The position numbers and the translations under genes were made by a program. The notes beneath the pieces were generated by a model that worked only from the letters and a program-made list of their open reading frames with translations, was not told the DNA's origin and did not search any database. This document shows positions 11,341-22,532 of a DNA stretch of 64,000 nucleotides, one piece after another. This stretch comes from Neckera pumila (Eukaryota > Streptophyta > Bryopsida > Hypnales > Neckeraceae). The stretch is taken from the NCBI GenBank assembly GCA_963969595.1, contig OZ018408.1, positions 31,434,108-31,498,107 of the forward strand, given 5' to 3'. Position 1 is the stretch's first letter. Every line of letters begins with the position of its first letter.

Positions 11341-13019
11341 TTATAATTGAGGACAACAAATCTTTGTTCTAGTTTCAGTTCCTTTGGCCAACACTAACTT
11401 ACATATTGAAATTAGGTTGCCCTTCACTACTTTCTCTACATTTAACTCTAAATTATAATCCTATAGAGTATGATATTTACAGTATTTTACAAGAATGTAC
11501 TAGTTTTGAATTAAAGTAGATGCACCTATTCCTGTCCTTGTACGCCATTCCGTCATCATATATCTATGTTGCACATTCACTTTTTAGAATGTATTCCAGT
11601 AGTACATTGTAATAGAATGGGCTACAAGGACAAGAATAGATGTGTCTAAGGTTGTTTGCTATAAAAGCAATCAACTTCTTCAAGTGGACCCTATATTTGG
11701 ATCTTAAATGAATATGGGGTGGTCCTTAAATGACCACTTAAGCCATTGAGAATCGAGACAAAAGTATTATTTATTGCAATAGCCAATCATTGGACTTGAT
11801 TTTGTCAAATCCTTTTAGAAGTTGCAAGTGGACTAATTTTGGGAGACCTAAAGGTCACAAATAAGTGCTTGCAACAGAAATCTTTGAAAATTCATAATTA
11901 AATAAAAAAAAATACTTCAAAAAATATGGAATTATTTGGGTTACATTCCGCATGCATTTTTCTTTCTCTAAAAAATAATCAAAAAATATTTGTGTTTATG
12001 GAAACCTATGAAAAAAGCCCTTAAATGGTTGCTTTTAGAGCATACTACCTTACCTTAGTTATTGCTATACTTGGGACTCGTGAACGTAATATCTTGAAAT
12101 AAGGCAACCTAATTATTCAAGCAGGCTAATTTCACTATTTAGAGTAACTTATTATTAGTATTGAGCAATGCAATGGAGTTGTTGTTGTTGTTGGTGGTGG
12201 TGGTGGTGGTGGTGGAGAAAGGCATTTCTTGGACTTCAAGTATGTAGGCAAACTATTTTGCAATTTTTCAAATCCATAAAGTTCCAAAACCATTTTTTCT
12301 ATTATGACTCAAAAGAAGAAGCTTCATCATTTTCATATTCCTTATCCAAATGGAATGAATCAAATCTTTCTACATAGACAAAAATATAATCTGTAAGAAA
12401 CAAATTCAAAAGAATTATTTCAAGCTGTTTTTTTTGCTACATGCGTCACTTATTTTGGGCTTATTGTGGCATAACTTTTGCTCCCGGACACCTATTGAAA
12501 TAAAAATTATATTTCCAAAAGCTAATTAGTTTTCCTATCTTAGAAAAAAAGTCATTTAGACATTGTATGCACTATTGTTTTGACCACTCTAAATTGCATG
12601 TGTATTGAGAAGTGTGCTCCAATAAATATAGATAATACATAAATGTTGAATGCATAATTCAATTCAAAGACATTGAAGCCATAATATAGACTTAGGAAAA
12701 ATCTATGAATTAAACTTTGATTCTTTAATATCTTTGATATGATAAATTTCAAATGTTATTTGTTAAACTTCCCGTAAATATAGGAATAATTGGTCTATAC
12801 ATAAGATAATTGCACTTTAGATTATTCAAGTAAGCATTCGAATTTGGTTCACATTATAAATTTGTTTAAATTTTTTATTGAATATTGTTGGGAACAAAAA
12901 ATAAATTCCTATTTTTGGTATGTATTTATTGAACACCATATAAATAAATTATATCCAATAAAAAATGTGTTGAATATAATTGTATCCAAATTCAACCCCA
13001 GAAATTTATATTTAGAGGG
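11341..13019. other. no recognisable gene
   Basis: AT-rich, short frames only. A stretch ending near 12056 (ttgcttttagagcatactacctta) matches the terminal repeat of the MITEs at about 49280-49432 and 53521-53655, so a third partial copy of that family probably lies here. Confidence 0.4.
12179..12216. repeat. (TTG)n(TGG)n microsatellite
   Basis: A run of ttg triplets passes into a run of tgg triplets. The tryptophan-rich frame over it is an artefact of the repeat. Confidence 0.9.
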
Positions 13020-13660
13020 TTTGTACTTTAGGCAATAATTTAGATAGGACAATTTTACAAATATGTAAAAAGATTTCACTTCAGCATTGTCCAATGATCA
13101 TCACATGTGATTTTAGTATTGTATATTGATAATCATATAATTAGTATTGTGCATTGATCATCATATATGATAACCAATATTATGTAATGATCATCATAAT
13201 TATGTGATGACAAGTCAGTGCACAGTGATGGTTCACAACTCAATGAAAAGGAAGTTTATATTTTAGGCAATATTTTAGAAGGGAATTTCTTACAAATAAG
13301 AAATAGTTAGGTGTAGGAAGGATGCCAATGAACGAGCACATTTCAATTCAATATTGTACATTGCTATAATGATTATTGTATATGATTCTAATATCCTACA
13401 TTGGTAATCATATAATTAGTGTTGTGCATTGGTCATCATATGTAATGACCAATACCATACAATGATCATTGTATGTGATGTCAAATTAGTGCACAATAAT
13501 GGATCAATACTCAGTGATAGGAAAGATTTACACTTTAGGTAATATTAAAAATGTTTCTTTTTTAGAAATGAAAAAATTAGGTATAGAAAGGATGCCAAAA
13601 ACCAAGCACATTTCATGTTAGTATTGTGCAATGTTCAATTAGTGCACGAAAAGGCTCAAC
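13020..13660. repeat. tandem repeat of about 240-270 bp, two to three copies
   Basis: Landmarks recur in order: a ttaggcaat-like start (near 13029, 13264, 13537), an 'aggatgccaa...gcacatttca' block (near 13318 and 13588) and an AT-rich palindrome-like run of 'gatcatcata' variants between. Copies are diverged. Confidence 0.7.
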
Positions 13661-14699
13661 ACTAAATAAATGGAATGCATCCACTATGTTTACCTCAATT
13701 AAAATCACGGTTGTCATATCGGACAAAATTTTACTGGTCACGGACGAATCGGACGAATCTGCGCCTCTGCGGTGACTGGCTGCAAACTTTGGAGGCCAAT
13801 AACTTTTGGAAAAATTGTCCAAATTGGGCATGTGATATGTTTTTCGGCATCTACAGTTTCTTGCAACACCTTTCAATTGGTACTTGAGAGCAAAAATTAT
13901 ACAACAAGATTGAAAAAGTTCCAAAATTAATTTAATGGGCAAAATACTAATCCACAAAAGCTTGAAATAGAAAATATAAAAGTTTGTTTTACATAGATTG
14001 TATTTTTGTCTACATAGAAAGCTTTTATTCACTCTATTTGGATTTGTGATGTGAAAGTGGAGCATCTTATTTTGCAAGCAATTAAAATATCTTTTTGAAA
14101 AAATAACATAAAGGATTTGTTTTTTAGCTCACTTTTCTCATTTTTCAAAACAAATTTTTTTCAGAAGGTAAACTTTGTTTGTTAGAAGAATCTTATCCTT
14201 GGGGTTAGTGTGTTTTGATTACAAATCAGAGCTATTCATGATTTAGTTTTTTCTTCTATCACGTACTTTTTTCTACTTAAATTTTTTTGGAAGAATAAAA
14301 ATCAGTTATTTTTTAAACTTTGATTTGTCTTGTATCCTCAATTTAATTGTTCAACATAATTTTAAAAAAATCAAAATATCCAGTGCAAAATTTTTAAGTT
14401 AAGAAGATAAACTAGTTTGCCATAAATGATATTGCCAAAAAACATCATTCTTCACTTTGAAAGCGTTTATCTTGCAATCAATGTGGTCAAAGTGTTTGAA
14501 ATTCTTACACACATTCTCATATTAGTCTGTGGTAGAAGTCTTTTAAGCCTAGATATGCCAAAAAAAATATGATATAAATTTTTTTTGCTTGAAATAAAAA
14601 TGGTAGTTTTGAGCAAGTTTTTGATAAAAAAACATCCTTATTTTTAATGGATTAGGCAAATGATTCACACAATATCCAAAAGGATGATTTCGACTTTAA
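13661..14699. other. AT-rich dispersed-repeat sequence
   Basis: Related to 10030-10700 as described there. No gene is recognised. Confidence 0.4.
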
Positions 14700-15233
14700 C
14701 CCCTAAGCACTCAAGTGACCATTTTTTGGTCGAGCCCGACTTCGGGCAGACTTTTCGGGCAAAAAAAAAAAAAAAATTTCAACTTTTTTCTTTTGGTCAA
14801 AAAATTGGGTTGTCTATCAATATTTATATTCAAAACTCAAATCGCTACGGTCAAACAAAAATTATAAGGTAAATGGCACAAAGTATTTAGATTTGCCTAG
14901 TGTTGAAAAACTTATTATTTGGGGAAAGTGTTGGAGTTTCATTCCTAGATCTCAAGCATTTTTTCACAAATCAATAGAAACCACAATTTTGACCAGTCAA
15001 AAAAAAATTCAAACGCTAAAAATAGAAAATTCTATTTTTGGTGAATTTTTGAAGTTATATCTTCAAAATTCATTTTAAGAGAATCTCAAAATAATTTTAT
15101 AAATTTGACCGTACGGATGCTTTCTACTTTTTGTGCTTCACCTTACCTTCTTTGATGCAAATTTCAAAAAAGTTTTAGAACTTATACTTTATAACACATT
15201 TGTATTTTGGCCAACCCCTTGGGCTTTTAGGGG
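14700..15233. mobile_element. TTAA-flanked CCCCTAA element (534 bp)
   Basis: Starts CCCCTAAGCACTC directly after TTAA (14696-14699) and ends CTTTTAGGGG directly before TTAA (15234-15237). TTAA duplication together with CCC-starting short inverted ends is the signature of the piggyBac superfamily. There is no transposase frame. Its right TTAA is also the left TTAA of the next element. Confidence 0.65.
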
Positions 15234-15237
15234 TTAA

Positions 15238-16160
15238 CCCCTAAAGTTCCTTGACTAAATTTTCACCAAAAATGCTCCCAAACTGCCATTTCTAGTACAA
15301 GTACCAAATTCTTGAAAAATATCAATTTTGAACACATGTAACTTTAGGATCTTATAGTACTCTAGTTTGAGAATATGTGGAAAAATTTCAGAAATTTCCA
15401 TTGTGTAGATTAGAAGATATTAGTCTTTGAAGTGGCAAAAGTCCTTTTTGGGGCCTTGCAAAAAATTGGGCAGTTGCACTTCACAAGGTCAGATTATTAT
15501 GAAAAAAATTCCAAAATGGTTGTGCTTCTTTGGATTCATTCTTTAGGGCAAGTTGGCTACATGCTTGAAAATTTTCAGATTATTTGGAATTGTACAACAT
15601 ATAGGAAAAAAATAGTAAGTAGAAAGAAGTAGAGAATGGTTCAAAACACTAAATTGCTAAGAAGTTAATATGGAATTGAAAAATGCCAATCCCAGTGGTT
15701 GCAATATTGTAATAAACAATATACATCCAACAATTTTTTTTTTTTTTTAAATATTGAAAATTGAGTGAAATAAACAACTTCAAAGTTTATTTTAGAGTAG
15801 ACAATCCATAACTGCCTGCAAACTAAAAATCCTCATAATGATTGACTCGTTGATCAAAATGGAATGATTCAAAGCTTTACACACATATATAAATCTAATA
15901 AACCAATTTCAAATTTTTATTTTTGAAAAAAGTGATTTTTTTTTTATCTGCCCAGACTGCCCGAGTTGAGAAACAAATAACATATTAGGCCATAACTTTT
16001 TACTTGTATTTCCAAATGTCATAAAATTTGGTGCATATGAAAGATATTCCTCGTCCCCACCTTCTATAAAAATTTCAGCCCAAAATATGCAAATCTCTAG
16101 TCACACGTACTTGCCCAAAATTTCTATGTTGCCAAAAAATACATGTTGGTCCTTTAGGGG
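15238..16160 (+). mobile_element. TTAA-flanked CCCCTAAAG element, 923 bp
   Basis: Begins CCCCTAAAGTTCC and ends GGTCCTTTAGGGG, with TTAA on both sides (15234-15237, 16161-16164). The interior matches, with the same landmarks in order, 36904-37826 (also 923 bp), 38071-39274, 41548-42972 (reverse) and 54535-55469 (reverse). No protein domain is visible, so it is a non-autonomous element. The piggyBac assignment rests on the TTAA target and CCC ends. Confidence 0.8.
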
Positions 16161-16319
16161 TTAAGCAACTCGTCTTTCCAAAGTTTAAAGTCACTCAAAT
16201 ATACTATAAGTTATTACTCCATATACTAAATATGCCATTCACCAAACAAATTTCATTCCTAGACTAGTATGCACCAAGGCTAGGCCCTCATTGCCCTTGC
16301 GAAAGATAAATTTAGGGAT

Positions 16320-16830
16320 AAATGCACAAAATTGCCTCCTAACTTGTGCCATATAAATTTTGTATTTCATCACTTCTCCTACCTAAGTTTGGAACCTCTG
16401 AATCCAAATATGAATTCAAATTTGAATCCAAATATGAATTTTCAAATTTTATTATAGGTGGCAAATAAAAAAACTCCACTGTTTTTCCTAGGGACTAACC
16501 ATAAAAGCATCAAGGAATCAATTTCCTTTGCCCGTGCCTCAAGTATAGTTTACTTTACTCGCAAATTCTTGCAACAAACTAAAAATAAGGTGAACTCACC
16601 TATTACCGCCACCTTTTCAATTCCGCCCTCATGTATCCCATGGCTAGGGAGGATTGACTCCCTTATTGCCCCATCCAAGGATAAATGTAAAGATTGCCCC
16701 TATTTTGGGCCGTATAAAATTTATATTTCTTTGGCCCCCCTAGCTAATTTGGGGCCTCTGATTACAAATATAAATTCAAAATTTGCAAATTTTATCATAT
16801 GTGACAAATAAAAAATTCCAATGTTTTTCT
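16320..16830. repeat. dispersed repeat family, two of four copies
   Basis: The block '..cctctgaatccaaatatgaattc..' to 'gtggcaaataaaaaa' near 16390-16480 recurs near 16745-16815, 26990-27055 and 48785-48855, always followed by a short pyrimidine-rich stretch. It is probably a fragment of one transposon family. No coding capacity. Confidence 0.55.
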
Positions 16831-16968
16831 CTAGAAAAAAAACATGGGACAATAAGGGGGTCAATCTTCCCTGGCCATGCATCCATGGGGTACATTTCCA
16901 AGGGGAAATGTACACCTCAAGTACATGAGGGCGGAATTAACAAAGTGGCGGTAATGAGCTAGTTCACC
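16589..16968. mobile_element. foldback/MITE with long inverted arms
   Basis: The left end GGTGAACTCACC...CATTACCGCCAC-like arm (16589-16635) is mirrored at 16922-16968 (gtggcggtaatgagct, agttcacc). A second inverted match lies further in (around the two 'ccatgg' sites and the 'gattgactcccttattg' block). Non-coding. Confidence 0.7.
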
Positions 16969-17599
16969 CTGAGCGCTTGGCGAATGGGATGCTTACGTTA
17001 CAATCACGTGCATTTGGGGTGACATTACGGAAGACCAGCTGTAATAAAATGCTGGGGTCTAAGAGATTTTCCACGGGTTAAAAAAACCCGGCCGGAGAAG
17101 AACCACGGACGGAATGAACAGGGAAGCATGTTTGCCGAGAGTACTGTAGCCGTTGCAGTAATAAAGCCTGGCGATGGCGAACGGAAGCTGCTCAGCTGCT
17201 GGAGTAGTCAGGAGTAAAGCCGGCCTGTACTGTAGAAGTTTGAGGAACAAGAACGGAAGATGGCCACCTGCCAGAAGAGGAACTGAACACTGAAACCCGC
17301 GAATGTTTGGACGACTTTATGGTTCACTTGATGCCAAGCCAGTGAATCTATGGAGCATGTATTCGAGGAAGATGATGCGGAAACAGCTGCAGGTTCTGCT
17401 TTTTCCATTGAAAAAGCAAAAAACACTGCTCTCCGTGGTCAGAGGAGAGGAGAGGAGAGCAGGTCAGCCAGAGGAGGAAAAAGAAAGCCATGGCACTGTC
17501 GCACGCTAGAGTTGACAGGGCGTTTCTTTACGAAGGCGCGGCGATGATGAAGCCTAGCTAATTTAACATTGCACGCGAGCTTGTGTCGTCTTCCATGAT

Positions 17600-18335
17600 T
17601 CTTTGATCATTGGCTCGAGATATTTAAGAAACTTCGTTTGAACACTCTTTTGGAACGATCGGTTGACTCGCACGGAAGGTTTAGGAAGACTTGACGGAGG
17701 ATGATTAACTTCAAGTCTTGATGAGGCGGTCATTCGTTATTGAATTAATCGCGTTTGGTGACGTACGGACGGTTGGTACTCAGTTATTGCAGAGACTGAG
17801 AGAGGAAAGCAGTGCCGGCGAAAAAGTGTGGCTGGTCACTCGTGGTCCAAGGTTGTTGTCAAGTATGCTAGGTTGCAATGGAGACCAATTCAGTCTTCTT
17901 TGCCTGGAAGCCGAAGGTGTGTTGTAGAGAAGGAGTTAGAAGGTTGCTCGACATCTGCTCTCTTCGAAAGCGCTGGGACAGGAGGTGGTAGAGATTACCG
18001 CGTCTTTGCTTGATTGCTAGAGCGTTTGAAGATTAGTAGGAAGAAGGAGCGGAGAGTGGCTCTGTAAGTGAGAAATCAATCTAGAGCGCCTTGAATTTTT
18101 TTGCAGACAAGGATATTGGTGCGATTCCTATCAATCGCGTCTTCGTCTGCAATCTCGTGGTACTTTGCCGAGAACAGTTTTGCGAAAAAGCGCTTCAATT
18201 CTAATTTATGTGTTGTTGTCAGCGAGTCTCCACGCTGACAAATCGGTATTGCCAACGAATCTTGTTTTGTACTTCGCTGAGGCATTCTTGTGTGCAGGTG
18301 ACAGACCTTGCGATCAAGGGTTCACAAGAGGCACT
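17600..18335 (+). promoter_or_regulatory. putative promoter and 5' leader of the PLC gene
   Basis: Base composition changes near 17,000 from AT-rich to near-balanced, and no long frame explains it. A TATA-like ATATTTAAG lies at about 17619-17627. The leader up to the ATG pair at 18336/18339 would be long (about 700 nt) and may itself hold an intron. This is inference from position and composition. Confidence 0.3.
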
Positions 18336-21300
18336 ATGATGTCGAAAGAAGCTTTGTTACTTTTGATGGTCGTGTGCTTAGGCGTGTGCTTGGGCTTTGG
18401 AAACGTGCATGCTCTTGGCGTGGTGAGCTCAAACTAGCGACCATTTTATTCCAGAAACTTGCATAAGTTTGGTGTTCAAATACCGCTCGAAGGTTCACTT
18501 TGGGGAGTAGGCGGTTTTTAGATGCAAGTTCGACTAAATTGTACTCATAGAGAGCGTTTTGTGCGCTATGTCGAAAGGCTCCCGTGATTGTTATCTTGAA
18601 TGCTTTAGCGCGATTCATTTCCGGTAGGTTTGAGGAGGTCGTACGGATACAATGATTGCATAGGTGGACTATAATTTTGTGTGAAATTCTGTTAACAGTT
18701 TATCTGAATCGGTTTCGCAGGCCTCAGACCCTTGTACCACAGACGATGATTGTGGACAAGGTCTGTACTGTTTTTCGTGCAATGGAGCTTCTCCTGTTTG
18801 CGCTATTGATTCGGCCACCCCGGTCTCCTCTTTCTCACAGGTTTGGAACCCACGTGAGCCTACTCCTCATAAGCACCTTGTCAGGATCGCCTATTTGATA
18901 TTTTCCTGTGCAAACAGGACCTGATTTCAGGACTCTAGACTTGCATAAACGTTTCAAGTTCTTGTGCTGGTTGTTTTTGCCTGTTCTTCTTACAGTTCGG
19001 TTCTCTTTTTCAGAATTTTTCCCTACCTTATAACAAGTACGCATGGATTACGACGCATAATGCTTATGCCATATATGGTGAAACTTCGCTGTTAGGAGTG
19101 ACAATCGTCTCCCAAAAAAATCAAGAAGACAGCGTCACCAGTCAGCTTAATGTATGTTCTATAAGCTTGTCCTACGATAGTTAATATGTTTTAGTTTTGA
19201 ATAATTTTAGGGCCAAAAGTGTACTATCGATACGTTTATCCTTTACCGGTTTCAGAGTACTGTCATTGCCTTCAGTTGTATTGTGCGCATTATCTTTTGG
19301 ATGAATCACTAACTTTCCTATCTAATGCATTAGCGTGATGACATTAGCCTCAAGGTCAGGATAGAGAATAAATCAACTACTCCCTCCCTCCGAATCGGAC
19401 CTAGTGCGTGTACCACTCCATTTATTGATTCATTGATTTTGATCGTGGAGCTTGCGATGTGGAATCCAAATCAATTCCCGCTCAATCAATTCTAAAATTC
19501 CACACCGCTCGTTCAACGATCAACGATCAAAAGCAATAAATGGAGCGGTTTTAATGGTACATGCATTATTTCCGATTCGGAGGTTTTTAGTGGGACGGGG
19601 GGAGTATTAAATATTCTCTGAACATCGTGAATACTAGGGGCTGATAATTAGGGCATTGGAACGTGCGACTGACTTGGTGATCGCTTGAGATTTTTGCAGA
19701 AGGGCGTTCGGGGGCTTATGCTTGATATTTACGAGCTGGCCGGGGACTTATGGCTTTGTCATTCTGTATATCGTCAATGCTACGACTTCACTGCATTTGT
19801 AAGTGCTTCTGAGATGATCTTCAAGATTGAATTTTGTTATCTGGACCTGAGTGTAGCTGTTTACAGTTTCAGAAAGGTGCATGAATCGAAAATAGGTACT
19901 CCCCCTAGACTCTCGAATCGATACAGATTCATTCGCGCGTACGATCCTTCGAAATTTTCTCGTATGCAGAAAGTGTCTCAGGAAGTTTCAGGAAGTTTTT
20001 TGAGACATTTACATATTCGCTCGTCACATAAATGTGTGTTATAATGTTATTACGCTCCATCACTGCGTTCAATGTGGAGAAATGCACTCGTTTCTATGAG
20101 TGCAAATCTCTTGTAAATCTGTGCATGTTCGCAATTGCCGAGGTCTCTCGGAAGGAAAGAAAAGCCATTCGTCAGAACTGTACATCCACATCTTGAGCAC
20201 TATCATACTACTTGCTTACTAAGACTATAATGCTCTTTGTACTGGACCAGCGGCCGCTTAACGGTACGTTAGCCGAGATAGAGACGTTCCTGGCGGCAAA
20301 TCCGACTGAAGTTGTCACCATATTCTTGGAGGACTATGTAAACACTACGAACGCTCTCACCACTGCCCTGACAGCTGCCGGCCTTAGTAAGTATATGTTC
20401 CCATTATCCAAGATGCCCACCGACGGAAGTGATTGGCCTACTATTTCTGCAATGATCGCAAGCAATCAGAGACTATTGCTATTCACCTCAGACAAGAGAA
20501 AAGAGGCCAGTGAGGGCATCGCATACCAGTGGAATTATGTGCTGGAAAATCAATGTAAGTGGACATTTTGCCCCTTTCTTGAGGTGACTTAGCTGGTTTC
20601 AGGATACTACAATAGAAAACCTTCAATATGGAATCTTCACCATGGATAGGATGTAACTCAATATCCTCAAGCTTGTCAGAAATAGACGTATCCATCCTCA
20701 AAAGAAAATGCTGGCATTGTTATAATTTCCAAATGAGTCTTCCAGACCCTAAGATAGAATGTGTTTGTTTTTACAGATGGAACTTTGTCCGAGACATGTG
20801 TACCCCGAACAGAATCCGCTGCCTTGACAAATAAAAGCAAGTCGCTGATTCTGGAGAATTATTTTCCCTCGAACCCTAATAGGACGACGGCTTGCGTGGA
20901 CAATTCCGCTATGCTCAGCAAGGCCCTCAATGTTTGCTACACTGCAGCAGGGAATCGTTGGGCTAACTTCTTAGCTGTTGACTATTACCAGGTGCGTGAT
21001 ACTGCTGAAGTGATTAACGGGCCGAAGTCGCTACACATGTCTAGTTGAAGATTGAAGCTCGATGATTCAATGTCGGATCTGTCTTTCTAACTGAGTACAT
21101 TGAAGCACAGAGTAAATCTGTATTTATGTACATGCTTGATTTGTATTTATGTTAATGCAGAGAAGTACCAGCAAAGGAGTTTTTGCCGCGGTGGACACTC
21201 TAAATGGACAGTTACAATGTGGTTGCGAGGACATTCGATCATGCAAGGTAAGACCCCTCCATTTTACCGAAGTGTTTCTCCTCTTTCCATGTTGTAATAG

Positions 21301-22012
21301 ACTAGATTTTTCCTCGTGAACAAGTTTTGGCATATCGTAACCGCTCTCCCAAGACTGCACGTTGTACAATACGAAAGCACCAGTTGAACTAGAATATAGA
21401 GCTGTCCTCGTGACTCAGTAACCCTTCGCTCTCTGCTTTGTCCCGTTTTGAATGTTCATTTCTTTGGTGATACAGGGTAGCACAGGCCCAGGTATTTGTA
21501 GCGTGGTCCCCAAACCTGTCGCAACACCGAGAACGCCTCCTCCACCCAGTCCGCCAGCACTAGCGCCTCCTCGACCGTCGTCAGCGGGCGTCCTGTCTTC
21601 ATCATTCAGTCCACTAATGGTATGCATAGCGATTCTTTTGATGACAAATTATTAAGTCCATTGAGTTCATCGTAATTTCCAAGTACAATTCACTAGGTAG
21701 GCCAGACACTCTCATGCCTTATTCAAAAAGCACATGAGCAAGAATTGCTCCGATGAGTTGTACAATAGAGGGAGTTAGAATTCAGAATTTTTGTGCCAGA
21801 TCAGTTTTAGCTTTATTTTCATCTTGTACTATACAGAATTTTCGAAGTTTTCCGAAGTATACTTTAGCTTGTGCCGACATCTACTTGTCGTTTCGTCGAT
21901 GGCCTCACTGCTTCCTGCTATTTTTCAGTCTTTAGCACTGAAAAGGCAGAAATTTGACATCTCCTTCTCGGGCTCCTACTCAAGGACTCATGATTCAATC
22001 CATTATCTATAA
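18336..22012 (+). CDS. GPI-type PI-PLC X-domain protein, terminal exon cut by a retrotransposon
   Basis: Exons read: 18336-18422, 18721-18840, 19014-19151, 19700-19798, 20251-20554, 20777-20991, 21161-21247, 21476-21619, then 21929 onward; all introns are GT-AG and phases join. Residues 1-26 form a hydrophobic signal peptide. A Cys-rich segment (C34, C40, C46, C49, C56) precedes the X domain, whose two catalytic-type histidines are H84 (WITTHN) and H136 (WLCHS). QEDSVTSQLN, the NPTEVVTIFLEDYV segment and NRWANFLAVDYYQ are hallmarks of the plant family. A Pro-rich linker follows (about 368-384). Family members are secreted and often GPI-anchored; activity on phosphoinositides is not proven for them. 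The LTR element starts at 21939 inside the ninth exon, so the spliced frame now ends in 27 residues finishing at 22012 with a hydrophilic LTR-encoded tail. Without the last splice, exon 8 runs to a stop at 21655 with a short hydrophobic tail (VCIAILLMTNY), an alternative end. Start choice: first Met of an adjacent ATG pair. Confidence 0.85.
19380..19604. mobile_element. Stowaway-like MITE in PLC intron 3
   Basis: Begins CTCCCTCCCTCCGAATCGG and ends CCGATTCGGAGG...GGGACGGGGGGAG, flanked by TA on both sides (19378-19379, 19605-19606). The TA target and CTCCCTCC ends are typical of Tc1/mariner Stowaway MITEs. Inner inverted halves (tttattgattcattgatt / gatcaaaagcaataaatgg) make it able to fold. 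Confidence 0.85.
21934..21938. repeat. left target-site duplication AGCAC
   Basis: Five bases immediately before the left LTR, repeated at 28751-28755. They lie within the apparent ninth PLC exon. Confidence 0.75.
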
Positions 22013-22299
22013 TATACACGCGTGATTCTCAATAATTATTCCCCATTTGTTCAGTCATCAGCACTACATCCTCTCGAACTTGTATCACTTGTGTCTATCG
22101 GCTCTCACTGCCTAAAATAATCTCCATTTCCTAGCTTTATTTCCCCTGCCACTCAGTTACTACCGAGTGTATGCCAAGAAGTGCTGATACAGATACTAAC
22201 TTAGTAACTTCTAACCTATACTAACCGCTTGCTTCCCAGATAACCTGGGCTCTCCACAACCGGTTGCTGTTCCCAGAGAGGCTGTTGGATTTTGGGACA
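21939..22299 (-). repeat. left LTR (3' LTR of the element)
   Basis: 361 bp, TG...CA bounded, colinear with 28396-28746. Its first 74 bases are read as coding sequence by the interrupted PLC exon up to the stop at 22010-22012. Confidence 0.9.
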
Positions 22300-22532
22300 T
22301 TTCCACTAAGCTTGGGATAGAACCTCGTAGAGGAACTTTCCAAGCTTAGTAATGACGTGCTCGAGTTGTATACAGCTTGAGTTTCGTCCCGTTTACGCAG
22401 CGATCAATCAATTCTCCTCCCAGAGTGGCAAGAACGTCAAAGAACCCTTTTTGAATTTGCGAGCTACCTGGTATGGCCTTCCCAGTAAGCGGGGGTAGAA
22501 CGTTTGCTTCTTCAGCCAATCGTCAATCAGAA

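Noticed and set aside
12168..12377. Tryptophan-rich open frame
   Set aside because: Produced by the (TGG)n microsatellite; no further coding signal.
16458..16811. 117-codon plus frame
   Set aside because: Runs through dispersed repeats and a foldback arm, so coding is not credible.
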